Shown here: positions 1-9,443 of the stretch, in pieces
How the letters are laid out: every line of letters begins with the position of its first letter
Position numbering within the stretch: position 1 is the first letter of the stretch
DNA from: Ancylobacter moscoviensis
Lineage (GTDB): Bacteria > Pseudomonadota > Alphaproteobacteria > Rhizobiales > Xanthobacteraceae
Reading direction: 5' to 3'
Length of the DNA: 64,000 bases
NCBI RefSeq assembly: GCF_007559435.1
Contig: NZ_VMBP01000004.1
Location: 310,001-374,000, forward strand
Program-made: the position numbers and the translations under genes
The notes under the pieces: model-generated
What the model saw: only the letters and a program-made list of their open reading frames with translations
The model's database searches: none
Told to the model about the DNA's origin: nothing

Positions 1-645
1 CGCCGAGGCGATGATTCGCACCGGCGCCGGAGACGGCGCGGCCGTCGCGCCGTTCGGGTCCATGCTGAACGGACCGCGAGTCTCGCGCAGCTCGAGGTAG
101 TTTCTGGCGAAGGCGTTGGCGACATCGGCGGAAAGACGCGGGTCGGGCGAGACAAAATCGACGGCGATCTGACCATTCCCCGCGTCGCGCACGCTCAGGC
201 CACGTTCGATCGTGCGCAGTGCCAGCGCCTCGCGCGAGGCGGGCATGGGCTCGGGCGGCGCGGCGAAGCCGGCGAGACTTACCGCGCCGGACAGCGCATT
301 GGCCGGCTCACCCAGCGGATTGGCGAGTCGCGCCGCGAGGTTGTGGCTTTCGATGACCTGCCGGGCGAACTCACGCGAGGAGAGCACCTGCACGCCGTCC
401 CGACCTGCGGCGAAGCTGCGATGATCGCTCCACACACGGGCCTGCGCCGTGTAACGCGGCGTTGCGATCTGGCTGGTCGCGCCGGCAACGAGCAAGGCGG
501 CGATGGCGGGTCCGAACAGGAGACGGCGCAGATGCCGCAGCGTGCCGGCTGTCCGAATCGCATCTCCCGGCTCCACGTTCGCCTCATCGGGCGACGGCGC
601 CACCGTGTTCACGGAGATGTCGTTCGGATCCATCATGGTGCCCAT
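1..645 (-). CDS. Polysaccharide chain-length determinant / ExoP-type protein, N-terminal part (truncated by window edge)
   Basis: The reading frame is open for 215 codons from an ATG at 645 to the window edge, so only the N-terminus is visible. A hydrophobic segment at about residues 42-60 is followed by ATPRYTAQARV, then VLSSREFARQVIES and IAVDFVSPDPRLSADVANAF near residues 160-180. That is the pattern of the Wzz/GumC/ExoP periplasmic domain: one transmembrane helix, then a helix reading S-P-D-P..A..-A-N-A-F. The family controls chain length and export of surface polysaccharide at the inner membrane. Whether a C-terminal BY-kinase domain follows cannot be seen. In-frame ATGs at 636 and 633 are alternative starts. 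Confidence 0.75.
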   Translation of the reverse strand, partial: MGTMMDPNDISVNTVAPSPDEANVEPGDAIRTAGTLRHLRRLLFGPAIAALLVAGATSQIATPRYTAQARVWSDHRSFAAGRDGVQVLSSREFARQVIESHNLAARLANPLGEPANALSGAVSLAGFAAPPEPMPASREALALRTIERGLSVRDAGNGQIAVDFVSPDPRLSADVANAFARNYLELRETRGPFSMDPNGATAAPSPAPVRIIASA

Positions 646-692
646 TAGGCACCGTCATGGTTTCCACCGTGTTAAAACGGAAAGAGATGGAA

Positions 693-770
693 TGGTCGGA
701 GCGAGAGGATTTGAACCTCCGACCCCTAGTCCCCCAGACTAGTGCGCTAACCGGGCTGCGCTACGCTCCG
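693..770 (-). tRNA. tRNA-Pro (anticodon GGG), CCA encoded
   Basis: On the minus strand the acceptor arms CGGAGCG (764-770) and CGCTCCG (697-703) pair, followed by discriminator A and an encoded CCA at 693-695. The anticodon arm reads CTAGTCTGGGGGACTAG, giving anticodon GGG. A T-loop GGTTCAAATCC is present. A second proline tRNA, with anticodon TGG, lies at 55157. Confidence 0.95.
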
Positions 771-806
771 ACGCCGTGAGGCGCCGTCTCTGTAGCCATT
801 TGCCGG

Positions 807-1319
807 TCATGATGCAAGCCGGCCGGCGTCTTTCGGGCTCTGCTTTTCCTCGTCCTTCGTATCGGGCTCGGGGCCGACCGTCTGTTCTACGGAGGCGCTC
901 AGCCGCTGGAACAGACCGAGCGAGACCAGCGTCACGCAGCCGGCGAGCACGAGAAGCGCGGCGTATTTCACCTCCGTCACATCATCGCGCGCGGTTTCGA
1001 AGATCAGCACGAGCGCTTCGAGGAAGATCGCGATGATGATGGTGGAGATGAATTTGGTGAGCCCGCGCCGGGCATCGCCCGCTGACCGCCGCTCGCGGCC
1101 GGCTGGCACCTCTTCCTCAAAGAAATACTTCGCCACGTCGAACAGGGCGATGGCGACGATGAGATAGCCCACCACGCCCAGCAGAGATTCGTGGAGTACC
1201 GCCGTCCCCGCCAGACTGTCGCGCAGGACCACATAGGGGGCGTAGACCAGCAGGACGGCGGCGACGGCCATGAGGGCGCAGGCGGCGATGGCGAAGACGA
1301 TGCGGATGAAGAGACTCAT
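807..1319 (-). CDS. Small integral membrane protein, about four transmembrane helices
   Basis: This is a 170-residue protein starting at ATG 1319, preceded by GGAG. A longer frame reaches 1364, but the hydrophobic N-terminus and ribosome site favour the shorter form. Hydrophobic stretches lie near residues 5-27, 42-62, 88-106 and 116-134. Charged loops (EEEVPAGRERRS) separate the helix pairs, and the C-terminal 30 residues are hydrophilic. I do not recognise the family. The layout is loosely like PsiE-type phosphate-starvation membrane proteins, but no diagnostic motif supports that. It stands alone between a tRNA and a nitroreductase gene. Confidence 0.7.
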   Translation of the reverse strand: MSLFIRIVFAIAACALMAVAAVLLVYAPYVVLRDSLAGTAVLHESLLGVVGYLIVAIALFDVAKYFFEEEVPAGRERRSAGDARRGLTKFISTIIIAIFLEALVLIFETARDDVTEVKYAALLVLAGCVTLVSLGLFQRLSASVEQTVGPEPDTKDEEKQSPKDAGRLAS

Positions 1320-1458
1320 GCAGGGCTCCACACCGGATTGCCGCTGTAAGTAGAGCGGGCCCACACAGCGGCAAGGGCGCCTCGTATCAGGCCGGGGTGT
1401 GGATTCGGCAGGGCCGCCCTATGATGGGGCGACACGGGGACGCGGAGGAGCCATCGCC

Positions 1459-2145
1459 ATGAATCATCACGCGCATGGCCATCATCCATCGGTCGACCCT
1501 CCCGCCGATGCCGGGCCGCTCGCCGTACCGACGTCGGAGGAAATGCTGGCAAGGCTCGAAGCGCGCCGCTCGGCGCCGCTGCGCGGCCTCGTCGAGCCGG
1601 GACCGACGCCGGAGGAACTGGAGCGCTTGTTGCGGCTCTCCACGCGGGTGCCGGATCACGGAAGGCTCGTTCCCTGGCGCTTCATCGTCGTCGAGGGAGA
1701 TGCCCGCCGCGTGCTGGGCGAAAGGCTCGATGCCCTCTATGCCCGGCAGAATCCCGGCCTGCCGGCGGCCAAGGCGGATATGTGGACGCTCTACATGATG
1801 CGCGCGCCGCTGACGGTCGTGCTGGTCAGCCGGCCCGATGCCGCGGCCAAGGTGCCGGAGTGGAATCAGATGCTTTCGGCCGGGGCGGCGGGCATGGCGC
1901 TCACCGTTGCCGCCTCGGCGCTCGGCTTCGCCACGCAATGGCTGCTGAAATGGCCCGGCCGCGACCCGGAGGCCGCCGCCCTCCTCGGTCTGACGGCGCA
2001 GGAGAAGGTGGCCGGCTTCATCCATGTGGGCAGGCCGGTGCAGGCAAACGAGGACCGGCCGCGGCCGGCCCTTGACGAGGTCGTGCGCTTCTGGTCGCCG
2101 GAGCCGGCGTCTCCCGATCAGTCGATGTCGAACGACACGCCCTGA
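1459..2145 (+). CDS. Nitroreductase family protein (YdjA-like)
   Basis: A 228-residue FMN-dependent oxidoreductase of the small YdjA-type nitroreductases, expected to be a cytoplasmic NAD(P)H-dependent homodimer. The start ATG 1459 follows GGAGG by about ten bases. Family features are the N-terminal RRSAPLRG (FMN phosphate contact), RVPDHGRLVPWRFIVVEG, and the C-terminal block GFATQWLLKWPG followed by EKVAGFIHVGRP. The N-terminus has a His-rich MNHHAHGHH stretch that is not part of the fold. The physiological substrate cannot be read from the sequence. Its 3' end overlaps the convergent aldehyde dehydrogenase gene by 28 bases. Confidence 0.85.
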   Translation: MNHHAHGHHPSVDPPADAGPLAVPTSEEMLARLEARRSAPLRGLVEPGPTPEELERLLRLSTRVPDHGRLVPWRFIVVEGDARRVLGERLDALYARQNPGLPAAKADMWTLYMMRAPLTVVLVSRPDAAAKVPEWNQMLSAGAAGMALTVAASALGFATQWLLKWPGRDPEAAALLGLTAQEKVAGFIHVGRPVQANEDRPRPALDEVVRFWSPEPASPDQSMSNDTP

Positions 2146-3662
2146 GCGAGCGGCAAGGCGCGCGAGTAATTGATGGTGTTGGTGGCGCGCCGCATATAGG
2201 CTTTCCACGCGTCGGAGCCGGATTCGCGACCGCCGCCGGTCTCCTTCTCGCCGCCGAACGCGCCGCCGATCTCGGCGCCGGACGGACCGATATTGACGTT
2301 GGCGATGCCGCAGTCAGAGCCCTCCGCCGACAGGAAGGTCTCGGCCTCGCGCAAGTCGTTGGTGAAGATCGACGACGACAGGCCCTGCGGCACGGCGTTG
2401 TGCAGCTTGATCGCCTCGGGCAGACCGGCGCAGCGCAGCACATAGAGAATCGGCGCGAAGGTCTCGTGCTTCACGATGTCGATCTGCGAATCGATCTCCA
2501 CCAGTGCCGGGCGGACGTAGTAGGCGTCCGGCCATTCCGCCGCGAGCACGCGCTCGCCGCCATGGATCCGCGCTCCCGCGGCACGGGCCTCGGCAAGGGC
2601 CTTCTGCATGCCCTCATAGGCGGTGGCGTCGATCAGCGGCCCGATGAGCGTGCCGGCCTCGCGCGGATCGCCGATGCCGACCGAGCCGTAGGCCCTGGCG
2701 AGACGCGGGATCAGCGTCTCGTAGACGCCCTCGTTCACGATGAGGCGGCGCAGCGTGGTGCAGCGCTGCCCGGCGGTGCCCATCGCGGCGAAGGCGATGC
2801 CGCGCAGCGCGAGATCGAGGTCCGCCGAAGGGCAGACGATGGCGGCGTTGTTGCCGCCGAGTTCGAGGATCGACCGGCCGAAGCGGCGTGCGACGCGCTC
2901 GCCGACGATGCGGCCCATGCGGGTCGAGCCGGTGGCCGAGATGACCGGCACGCGGGTGTCGTCGGTCAGCGCCGCGCCGACTTCGGCGCCGCCGACCAGA
3001 AGCTGCGACAGGCCTTCCGGCGCGCCGCCGAAGGCGACAGCGGCCCGCTCGAACAGGGCCTGCACCGCGAGAGCGGTCAGCGGGGTCTTCTCGGAGGGCT
3101 TCCACAGCACGCTGTCGCCGCAGACGAGCGCCAGGGCGGCATTCCACGACCACACGGCCACGGGGAAATTGAAGGCGGTGATGATGCCGACGGGCCCGAC
3201 CGGGTGCCAGCTTTCCATCATTCGGTGGCCGGGCCGCTCGGACGCGATGGTGAGGCCGTAGAGCTGGCGGGAGAGGCCGACGGCGAAGTCGCAGATGTCG
3301 ATCATCTCCTGCACCTCGCCGAGGCCCTCGGAGACGATCTTGCCGGCTTCCAGCGTCACCAGCCGGCCGAGCTCGGCCTTGTGGGCGCGCAGTTCCTCGC
3401 CCAGCAGGCGAACGAGCTCGCCCCGGCGCGGTGCCGGGACGGTGCGCCACGCCTCGAAGGCGGCGATGGAGCGGTCGACGGCGTGGGCGACGTCCCTGGC
3501 GCTGGCCTCGGCGGCATGGGCGACCACCTCGCCGGTGATCGGCGAGCGCACGGGACGGGTGCCGTTCCGCCAGCTCGAATCCGGCACGCCGAGGGTCCGC
3601 AGCACATGCGCGACCTCCTCCGTGACCGGCTGCTGAGCCTTGCGGATATCCTTGGTCGCCAT
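2118..3662 (-). CDS. amaB: Aldehyde dehydrogenase family 7 (alpha-aminoadipate semialdehyde dehydrogenase type)
   Basis: A 514-residue NAD(P)+-dependent aldehyde dehydrogenase. The oxyanion-hole Asn165 lies in AFNFPVAVW, the general base Glu267 in ILELGGNN, and the catalytic Cys301 in GTAGQRCTTLRR. The GQRCTT form and the length are typical of ALDH7/antiquitin, which oxidises alpha-aminoadipate semialdehyde (as piperideine-6-carboxylate) in lysine breakdown. The substrate is inferred from subfamily only. Start ATG 3662 is preceded by GGGAG; an upstream extension to 3776 in the same frame lacks family similarity. No other lysine-catabolic gene is adjacent. Confidence 0.85.
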   Translation of the reverse strand: MATKDIRKAQQPVTEEVAHVLRTLGVPDSSWRNGTRPVRSPITGEVVAHAAEASARDVAHAVDRSIAAFEAWRTVPAPRRGELVRLLGEELRAHKAELGRLVTLEAGKIVSEGLGEVQEMIDICDFAVGLSRQLYGLTIASERPGHRMMESWHPVGPVGIITAFNFPVAVWSWNAALALVCGDSVLWKPSEKTPLTALAVQALFERAAVAFGGAPEGLSQLLVGGAEVGAALTDDTRVPVISATGSTRMGRIVGERVARRFGRSILELGGNNAAIVCPSADLDLALRGIAFAAMGTAGQRCTTLRRLIVNEGVYETLIPRLARAYGSVGIGDPREAGTLIGPLIDATAYEGMQKALAEARAAGARIHGGERVLAAEWPDAYYVRPALVEIDSQIDIVKHETFAPILYVLRCAGLPEAIKLHNAVPQGLSSSIFTNDLREAETFLSAEGSDCGIANVNIGPSGAEIGGAFGGEKETGGGRESGSDAWKAYMRRATNTINYSRALPLAQGVSFDID

Positions 3663-4039
3663 GGTGACGCTCCCTGTCGAGGCCTGTCGTTTCGCCGCGC
3701 TCCTTAGCACCGCCGGACGCGGTGAATCCATCGCAGCTTTCGGCCGAGAATAGGGCCGGCGGAAGCGTTCCAGCAATTGCCGCCATCTCCCGCAGCGGTT
3801 CGTTCGATGCGAAAAATCAAGCGTTTGGCATGGAGGCTAGAATTTTGTGCGATTGTCGAAATATCACGATTCATCTTGGGGATTGGACCAAGTCGATCGT
3901 GACTATGCCTGTGTTGTTTCTTATGCTGTACGCTACGACACGTTCGGCCGATCCCATTATAGCCATATTGTCGTGATCCTCCGGCCATAATTCCTTTCCA
4001 TGCACAATCCTCGGATGCAATTGGAGAAGGACGAGGGTA
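3663..4039. other. AT-rich intergenic region between divergent genes
   Basis: No convincing gene is present. The stretch 3820-4000 is clearly richer in A+T than its surroundings and should hold promoters for the aldehyde dehydrogenase (left) and the RlpA-like gene (right). The octamer ATCACGAT at 3863-3870 recurs in inverse orientation, with one change each, at 3896-3903 and 3970-3977. These could be operator half-sites. Confidence 0.5.
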
Positions 4040-4423
4040 TTGACGGCTTGGGGAATGGGACGGATCGCCGGCGCGGCAGTCGCGGCGGGGGTTATCTTTA
4101 TCGCCGGCGGCAATGCCGCGCTTGCTGACAAGAAAAGCAATTATGCGACGTCGGGAACGGCGTCCTATTACGGGTATGGCGGCCGCACCGCGAATGGCGA
4201 GCGGCACAACGCGCAGGCACTAACGGCCGCGCATCGCAGCCTGCCCTTCAACACCAAGGTCCGCGTCACCAACAAGATCAACGGCCGTTCGGTGGTGGTG
4301 CGGATCAACGATCGCGGTCCCTTCGTGAGGGGCCGGATCATCGACGTGTCGACGGCCGCAGCAGAGGAACTCGGGTTCCGCCGGCGGGGCGTCACCAAGG
4401 TCGATATCGCCGTCATTGATTGA
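4040..4423 (+). CDS. rlpA: RlpA-like double-psi beta-barrel protein
   Basis: A 127-residue exported protein. A hydrophobic signal sequence (about 8-28, ending NAALAD) leads into [24 protein letters not shown] (Asp91, the conserved catalytic-type Asp of RlpA) and GRIIDVS. RlpA proteins are septal lytic transglycosylases acting on denuded glycan. This one has the barrel only: no SPOR domain and no lipobox Cys, so direct glycan activity or septal targeting is uncertain. The start is taken as TTG 4040 after a GGAGAAGGACGAGGG ribosome site; ATG 4055 is the alternative and gives a shorter signal peptide. Confidence 0.8.
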   Translation: MTAWGMGRIAGAAVAAGVIFIAGGNAALADKKSNYATSGTASYYGYGGRTANGERHNAQALTAAHRSLPFNTKVRVTNKINGRSVVVRINDRGPFVRGRIIDVSTAAAEELGFRRRGVTKVDIAVID

Positions 4424-4482
4424 GACGGGGATGATGGGCGCGGCCGGCAGGTGCGCCCGTTCTTCGGCACTACCCGCTGCGC

Positions 4483-5541
4483 TCAGCCCTGAGCGCGCGC
4501 GGTATCGAGTATGCGCCGGCAGTCCTGAAGCTCGTAGAGCGCGGCCTGGAGCCGCTGGACGTCGTCGCGGCTCAGCTTCGCCCGGACGGGGATCTCGTTT
4601 TCCTGTGCCCCGTCCGCGCGCAGCGGCGCCCGGCTGACCGGCGACGGCTCGGCGGGCCGCGGCGCGACAGGCGCCGGACGGGAACGCTCGGGCACATAGT
4701 CCACATCATCGGCATAATCGTCCGCATCCGGCTCCGGCGCGACCGCGCGGAACGGAAAGGCCGCGCGCCCTTCCGGGCGGGGCTCGGCGGGCCGCGACTC
4801 GGCAAGGCGCGCCGGCTCGCGCGGCGGCAGACGGCGCGGGTCGGGCATGTCGGTCCGGTCCTGTTCGGCTTCGGGCCTCGGAGGCGCCGCACGCAGGGGG
4901 GGCTCGCTGCGCGGCGGAGGCATGCGCGGCGGCTCCGCTCGCGGAGGATCCATGCGCGGGGGCTCGACTCGGGGCTGCAGTTCCTGCCGCGACGGCTTGC
5001 TCTGCGGCGCCATGTCGGGCAGCAGCGGCAGTTCCAGAAGATCCGGCTCGTTTTCGGGCCGGCGCTTGCCGCGACGCGGCGACGGCTCCTCGACCGGCTC
5101 GCGCTGGCGCGTGGGAAGAAGGTTCAGGATGCCGCTGAGCGGCCCGGAACGCGGCGGCTCGGCCTCGCGAGCGCGGCCGGGATGGCCGGCGTCGACGGTG
5201 GCGTGGCGCCCTGCCCGTTCCTCGCGCTCGTCCAGCTCGGCGGCCGCGCGGGCTTCCGCCTCGGCGTCGCGCCAGATGGCCTGCACATAGCGCGGGCCTT
5301 CCTCCTTGAGGATGCGCTGGACGCCGCGGATCGTGTAGCCCTCCCCGTAGAGCAGGTGGCGCACGCCGCGCAGCAGCTCGACATCGTCCGGGCGATAATA
5401 GCGCCGCCCGCCGCCGCGCTTCAGCGGGCGGATCTGCGGGAAGCGGGTTTCCCAGAAACGCAGGACGTGCTGAGGCAGATCGAGATCTTCAGCGACCTCG
5501 CTGATCGTGCGGAAGGCGTCCGGGCCTTTCTCCACGCTCAT
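4483..5541 (-). CDS. MerR-family transcriptional regulator with long disordered tail
   Basis: A 352-residue protein. Residues about 8-85 form a MerR winged helix-turn-helix: [52 protein letters not shown]. The remaining 250 residues are rich in Pro, Arg and Glu with repeated PPR-x-[EDP]-PPR units (DNA about 4900-4990), then a short C-terminal helix ([20 protein letters not shown]). It lies 17 bases downstream of ihfA, the usual place for this regulator in Hyphomicrobiales, so it is likely co-transcribed with plsX-fabH-ihfA. There is no metal-binding Cys pattern and the effector is unknown. Start ATG 5541 sits after AGGAG with short spacing; a GTG four codons upstream is possible. Confidence 0.85.
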   Translation of the reverse strand: MSVEKGPDAFRTISEVAEDLDLPQHVLRFWETRFPQIRPLKRGGGRRYYRPDDVELLRGVRHLLYGEGYTIRGVQRILKEEGPRYVQAIWRDAEAEARAAAELDEREERAGRHATVDAGHPGRAREAEPPRSGPLSGILNLLPTRQREPVEEPSPRRGKRRPENEPDLLELPLLPDMAPQSKPSRQELQPRVEPPRMDPPRAEPPRMPPPRSEPPLRAAPPRPEAEQDRTDMPDPRRLPPREPARLAESRPAEPRPEGRAAFPFRAVAPEPDADDYADDVDYVPERSRPAPVAPRPAEPSPVSRAPLRADGAQENEIPVRAKLSRDDVQRLQAALYELQDCRRILDTARAQG

Positions 5542-5558
5542 CTGCTCCTGCCGCAGGC

Positions 5559-5864
5559 TCACGATTCGAGCGAGGCGGCGTTGATCTGCTGCTTCAGAAT
5601 GTTGGACGGCTTGAAGACCATCACACGGCGCGGCGCGATCGGCACTTCCTCGCCGGTCTTCGGGTTGCGGCCGACGCGCTCGCCCTTCTGGCGCACCACG
5701 AAGGAGCCGAAGGAGGACAGCTTCACCGTCTCTCCCCGGGCCACGCAATCGGCGATCTCGGACAGAACCGTTTCGACGAGCGCCGCCGACTCGGTGCGCG
5801 AAAGCCCGACACGCTGATATACCGCCTCGCACAAATCGGCGCGCGTGATGGTGCGACCCGCCAT
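5559..5864 (-). CDS. ihfA: Integration host factor subunit alpha
   Basis: A 101-residue DNA-bending protein of the HU/IHF family. It carries the signature [20 protein letters not shown], with the DNA-intercalating Pro in the beta arm, and the body [16 protein letters not shown]. It should pair with IHF-beta, encoded elsewhere, and act in transcription, replication and site-specific recombination. It is located between fabH and the merR gene on the same strand. Confidence 0.93.
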   Translation of the reverse strand: MAGRTITRADLCEAVYQRVGLSRTESAALVETVLSEIADCVARGETVKLSSFGSFVVRQKGERVGRNPKTGEEVPIAPRRVMVFKPSNILKQQINAASLES

Positions 5865-5964
5865 TGCTGTCTTCCCTGTTCCGTCGGCCCTGTCTTTTCT
5901 TGAAGCGCCAAACTAGGCGCCGTCACTGCCGCCGGTCAACGGCGCATAGCGCTCCGGGAGCGCA

Positions 5965-6936
5965 TTACCAGCGAACGAGCGCCGAACCCCAGGTGAATCC
6001 GCCGCCCATCGCCTCCAGCAGCACGAGATCGCCACGCTTGATGCGGCCATCGGCGTGCGCCGTCGCCAGCGCGAGGGGAATCGACGCGGCGGAGGTGTTG
6101 CCGTGCTTGTCGACGGTGATCACAACCTTTTCGGGCGCGATGCCGAGCTTGACGGCGCTCGCATCGATGATGCGCCGGTTAGCCTGATGCGGCACGAACC
6201 AGTCGATGGTTTCGGCGCTCTCGCCCGTCGCGGAAAAGGCATCGACGATCACGTCGGTGATCATGCCGACGGCATGGCGGAAGACCTCCCGGCCCTCCAT
6301 GCGCAGATAGCCCACGCTGCGGGTCGAGGAGACGCCGCCGTCGACATAGAGCTTGTTCTTGTAGCGGCCGTCGGAGCGCAGATGCGTGGTCAGCAGGCCG
6401 CGGCCATCCTCGCCGTCCCGCACCGCTTCCAGCACCAGCGCACCGGCGCCGTCGCCGAACAGGACGCAGGTGGTGCGATCGGACCAGTCGAGGATTCGCG
6501 AGAAGGTCTCGGCGCCGATGACGAGGCAGCGCCGGTAGGCGCCGGACTTGAGGAAATTGTCAGCGGTCGCGAGTGCGTAGACGAAACCGGAGCACACGGC
6601 CTGGATGTCGAAGGCCGCGCCATGGGTGATGCCAAGGCCGGCCTGCACGCTGACGGCCGTCGCCGGGAAGGTGTTGTCGGGCGTCGAGGTGGCCAGCACG
6701 ATCAGGTCGATGTCGCCCGGCTCCAACCCGGCATCTGCCAGGGCGGCCTGCGCAGCCTTCAGGGCCAGATCCGACGTCACCTCGCCTTCGGCGGCGATAT
6801 GGCGCGTGCGGATGCCCGTGCGCTGGACGATCCATTCGTCGGAGGTGTCGACCATCTGCACGAGGTCGGCATTGGTCAGGCAGCGGGCGGGCAGATAGGC
6901 GCCGACACCGCGCACCACGGAACGGATAGCACTCAC
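5965..6936 (-). CDS. fabH: 3-oxoacyl-ACP synthase III (KAS III)
   Basis: A 323-residue condensing enzyme that starts fatty acid synthesis from acetyl-CoA (or another short acyl-CoA) and malonyl-ACP. The catalytic triad is Cys115 in [10 protein letters not shown], His250 in VPHQANRRI and Asn280 in HGNTSAAS. The C-terminal [13 protein letters not shown] is the family end. It starts at GTG 6936, and the GTGA overlaps the plsX stop by four bases, implying translational coupling. Confidence 0.95.
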   Translation of the reverse strand: MSAIRSVVRGVGAYLPARCLTNADLVQMVDTSDEWIVQRTGIRTRHIAAEGEVTSDLALKAAQAALADAGLEPGDIDLIVLATSTPDNTFPATAVSVQAGLGITHGAAFDIQAVCSGFVYALATADNFLKSGAYRRCLVIGAETFSRILDWSDRTTCVLFGDGAGALVLEAVRDGEDGRGLLTTHLRSDGRYKNKLYVDGGVSSTRSVGYLRMEGREVFRHAVGMITDVIVDAFSATGESAETIDWFVPHQANRRIIDASAVKLGIAPEKVVITVDKHGNTSAASIPLALATAHADGRIKRGDLVLLEAMGGGFTWGSALVRW

Positions 6937-8012
6937 GATGAAACCTGTAACTCGCCGGAGACGGTGGCTTCCGCCGGGCCGGTCGCGGCGACCTGGGGAC
7001 GATCATTCATTCCCGCTTCGATACGGGACAGGAGCTGGTAGCGAACCATGTCGTAGCCGATATCGACGGCCGAGGCGAAACCCTCGGCGTCGGTGCCGCC
7101 ATGGCTCTTGATGACGACGCCGTTGAGGCCGAGGAAGACGCCGCCGTTCGACTTGCGGGGATCGAGCTTCTCGCGCAGGGCGCGGAAGGCTCCGCGCGCC
7201 AGCAGATAGCCGATCTTCGCCATGAAGCTGCGGTTGATCGCACTCCGCAGGAACTCCGCCACCTGCTTGGCGGTGCCCTCGGCGGTCTTGAGCGCGATGT
7301 TGCCGGAAAAGCCTTCGGTTACGACGACGTCGACCGTGCCGCGCCCGATATCGTCGCCCTCGACGAAGCCGTGATAGGAGAGCCCCGGGTGGCCGGTCCC
7401 GCGCAGCGCGGCGGCCGCTTCCTTCACTTCCTCGACGCCCTTGATCTCCTCGACGCCGACATTGAGCAGGCCGACGGTCGGGCGCTCGATATCGAAGACG
7501 ATGCGCGCCATGGCCGCACCCATCACCGCCATGTCGACGAGATGCTGCGCCGTTGCGCCGATCGAGGCGCCGACGTCCAGCACCACGCTTTCCCCGCGCG
7601 TGGTGGGCCACAGGCAGGCGATCGCCGGGCGGGAGATGCCGGCCATGGTCTTGAGATTGACCTTGGCCATTGCCATGAGAGCGCCGGTGTTACCGGCCGA
7701 GACGGCGCAATCCGCCTCCCCCAGCCTCACCGCGTCGATGGCCCGCCACATGGAGGAGACACGGCGGCCATGCCGCAGCGCCTGGCTGGGCTTGTCGTCC
7801 ATGCGCACCACGACATCGGTGTGGATCACCGTGCTCGCTGCGGCGAGGCGCGGGTGCTGCTTGAGGATGTCGTTGATCCGGCCGGCATCGCCGAACAGCA
7901 GGTAGCTGATGTCCGGGTGTCGCGTCAGCGCGATCTCGGCGCCGGGCAGAACCACGTCGGGGCCGTGATCACCGCCCATGACGTCGAGCGCTATTCGGAC
8001 GGTCGAGGACAT
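6933..8012 (-). CDS. plsX: Phosphate acyltransferase PlsX
   Basis: A 359-residue peripheral membrane enzyme converting acyl-ACP to acyl-phosphate for PlsY in phospholipid synthesis. Typical blocks are the N-terminal [31 protein letters not shown], and [16 protein letters not shown]. It lies between DUF177 and fabH, the standard arrangement, and is probably transcribed with both. A gap of about 120 bases to the DUF177 gene leaves room for an internal promoter. Confidence 0.95.
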   Translation of the reverse strand: MSSTVRIALDVMGGDHGPDVVLPGAEIALTRHPDISYLLFGDAGRINDILKQHPRLAAASTVIHTDVVVRMDDKPSQALRHGRRVSSMWRAIDAVRLGEADCAVSAGNTGALMAMAKVNLKTMAGISRPAIACLWPTTRGESVVLDVGASIGATAQHLVDMAVMGAAMARIVFDIERPTVGLLNVGVEEIKGVEEVKEAAAALRGTGHPGLSYHGFVEGDDIGRGTVDVVVTEGFSGNIALKTAEGTAKQVAEFLRSAINRSFMAKIGYLLARGAFRALREKLDPRKSNGGVFLGLNGVVIKSHGGTDAEGFASAVDIGYDMVRYQLLSRIEAGMNDRPQVAATGPAEATVSGELQVSS

Positions 8013-8132
8013 CTAGCGGCGCGGTCTCATTCGGCGTTGGGGCGGCGGGACAATGCCGCTCTTGTGCAGACGGCATGCCCCAGATGAACGCGCATGACAA
8101 TAGCGTCCTGCATTTTCTCGGTCATGGCGGGA

Positions 8133-8672
8133 CTAATTGGAGTCCTCGTCATCCTTGCCCCGCAGCCGCCCGAGAGCGGCAAAGGGAGAGGTTTCCTCGG
8201 GTCCCGGCTCGGCCGGCCCCTTGAACTCTGCGCCCGGCTTGCGGGGGTAAGGATCGAGGCCGAGAGCGAGGAATTCCGCCACCACGGCCCCGGCGTCGAT
8301 GGTGCCGTCGACCAGCGGATCGGGAAGATCGAGTTCGGTAACGTCGATTTCGGCTCCCGGCCGGATCTCGGGAATCTGGTCCTCCGGCGCGAAGCGCAGA
8401 TCGATTTCCTCCGACACCGGAGAATCGAAGTCCTCGAGCGTCACCACGCAGGTCTGCGTCACCACCGCGTCGACGTGGCCGGTGACGTGCACGGTTCCCC
8501 CCCGCTCCGGCCGGAGCGTCACCTCGGCCTTCACGGCCGGAATGCCGGGAATGCCGAAATCCTTCGCCAGCGCGGCGCGCGTCGCCGCGTCCGGCGCGAT
8601 CTTCAATGTCAGTCCGTCCTCGGGGAGGCTGGCCACGAGAAGGGGATGGGTAAGAGGCAAGGCATCCGTCAT
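8133..8672 (-). CDS. DUF177 / YceD-family protein
   Basis: A 179-residue protein of the YceD (DUF177) family, which in bacteria and plastids is linked to 23S rRNA accumulation. Visible family features are the strand-rich VTGHVDAVVTQTCVVTLEDF core, with the usual T-C-V-[VR]-T-L, and an acidic IDLRFAPEDQIPEI region. The start ATG 8672 overlaps the stop of the bc1-chaperone gene (ATGA). The plsX-upstream position is the common location. The exact role in alphaproteobacteria is not known to me. Confidence 0.85.
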   Translation of the reverse strand: MTDALPLTHPLLVASLPEDGLTLKIAPDAATRAALAKDFGIPGIPAVKAEVTLRPERGGTVHVTGHVDAVVTQTCVVTLEDFDSPVSEEIDLRFAPEDQIPEIRPGAEIDVTELDLPDPLVDGTIDAGAVVAEFLALGLDPYPRKPGAEFKGPAEPGPEETSPFAALGRLRGKDDEDSN

Positions 8673-9232
8673 GACGGGGCAGTCTCCGTGGAAGGGTTCC
8701 GGACCGGGGAAGGCGCCGGAAAGTCGCCGGACGCGAAGGTCTCGAAGGGAATGGCCTTCAGCGCCCCGGCAGCGTCGATCATATAGGTCGCGAGCGCCTT
8801 CGCCTGCAGGTCCGCCTCGGGACGGGACGCATAGACGTTGCGCAGCACGGCTTCGCCGAGCGCATCGGCTTGACGGGCGTCGAGAGGCGCCTCGTAGGCG
8901 CCGACGCGGCCGTAGAAGGCTTCGGCGACACGCTTCATCTTCTTCGGCACGGTGAGGTCGCCGACGCCCATCTCGCGCAGGTTGGAATCCATGTCGACGC
9001 AGAAGACGTCGAACACCTTCTGGCCGAGGGACCGGCGTTCCCCGTCCTCGTCCTTCAGGCGATGAAAAAGCAGGAAGGCATGGACGAGGATCATCTCGAA
9101 GCGGCCTTCGATGGTGTCCGGGACATCATAATCGGTATAGAAGGCCGGATTGCGGGCCTGCGCCACGATCGCGCCATAGAGCCGCTGAATGGTCTCGCCT
9201 CCGTCATTCCGGCGGAAGAAACGCAGAATCAT
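8669..9232 (-). CDS. Ubiquinol-cytochrome c chaperone family protein (CBP3/UQCC1-like)
   Basis: A 187-residue protein matching the bacterial relatives of mitochondrial Cbp3. Supporting stretches are RLYGAIVAQARNPAFYTDY, ILVHAFLLFHRLKDE, VFDVFCVDMDSNLREMGVGD and VPKKMKRVAEAFYGR. The family assists cytochrome b / bc1 complex assembly at the membrane. It is the first gene of the leftward run chaperone-DUF177-plsX-fabH-ihfA-merR, and divergent from bamE across about 210 bases that must hold both promoters. Confidence 0.9.
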   Translation of the reverse strand: MILRFFRRNDGGETIQRLYGAIVAQARNPAFYTDYDVPDTIEGRFEMILVHAFLLFHRLKDEDGERRSLGQKVFDVFCVDMDSNLREMGVGDLTVPKKMKRVAEAFYGRVGAYEAPLDARQADALGEAVLRNVYASRPEADLQAKALATYMIDAAGALKAIPFETFASGDFPAPSPVRNPSTETAPS

Positions 9233-9443
9233 GGACGGTTCCTGCCTCGCTGACGTCGCCGCGCCCCTTGGCGGACCGGCACTGGCGGGGTAGCGCGGGC
9301 CGATGGCGCTGGCAACCCCGCACGGGTCTTGCTGACGCTACGGCGGGGTGCCCGGTTGCCTCAGGCCCCTGCCCTGTGCTTTCTGCCGTATCACGTCGGA
9401 AGAGACGGGTCCGTCTGGACGGCGAATGGTTGGAGTTGAGTGG

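Noticed and set aside
2400-3707. 435-codon plus-strand frame across the aldehyde dehydrogenase gene
   Set aside because: It is antisense to a gene with intact catalytic residues; composition is typical of a GC shadow.
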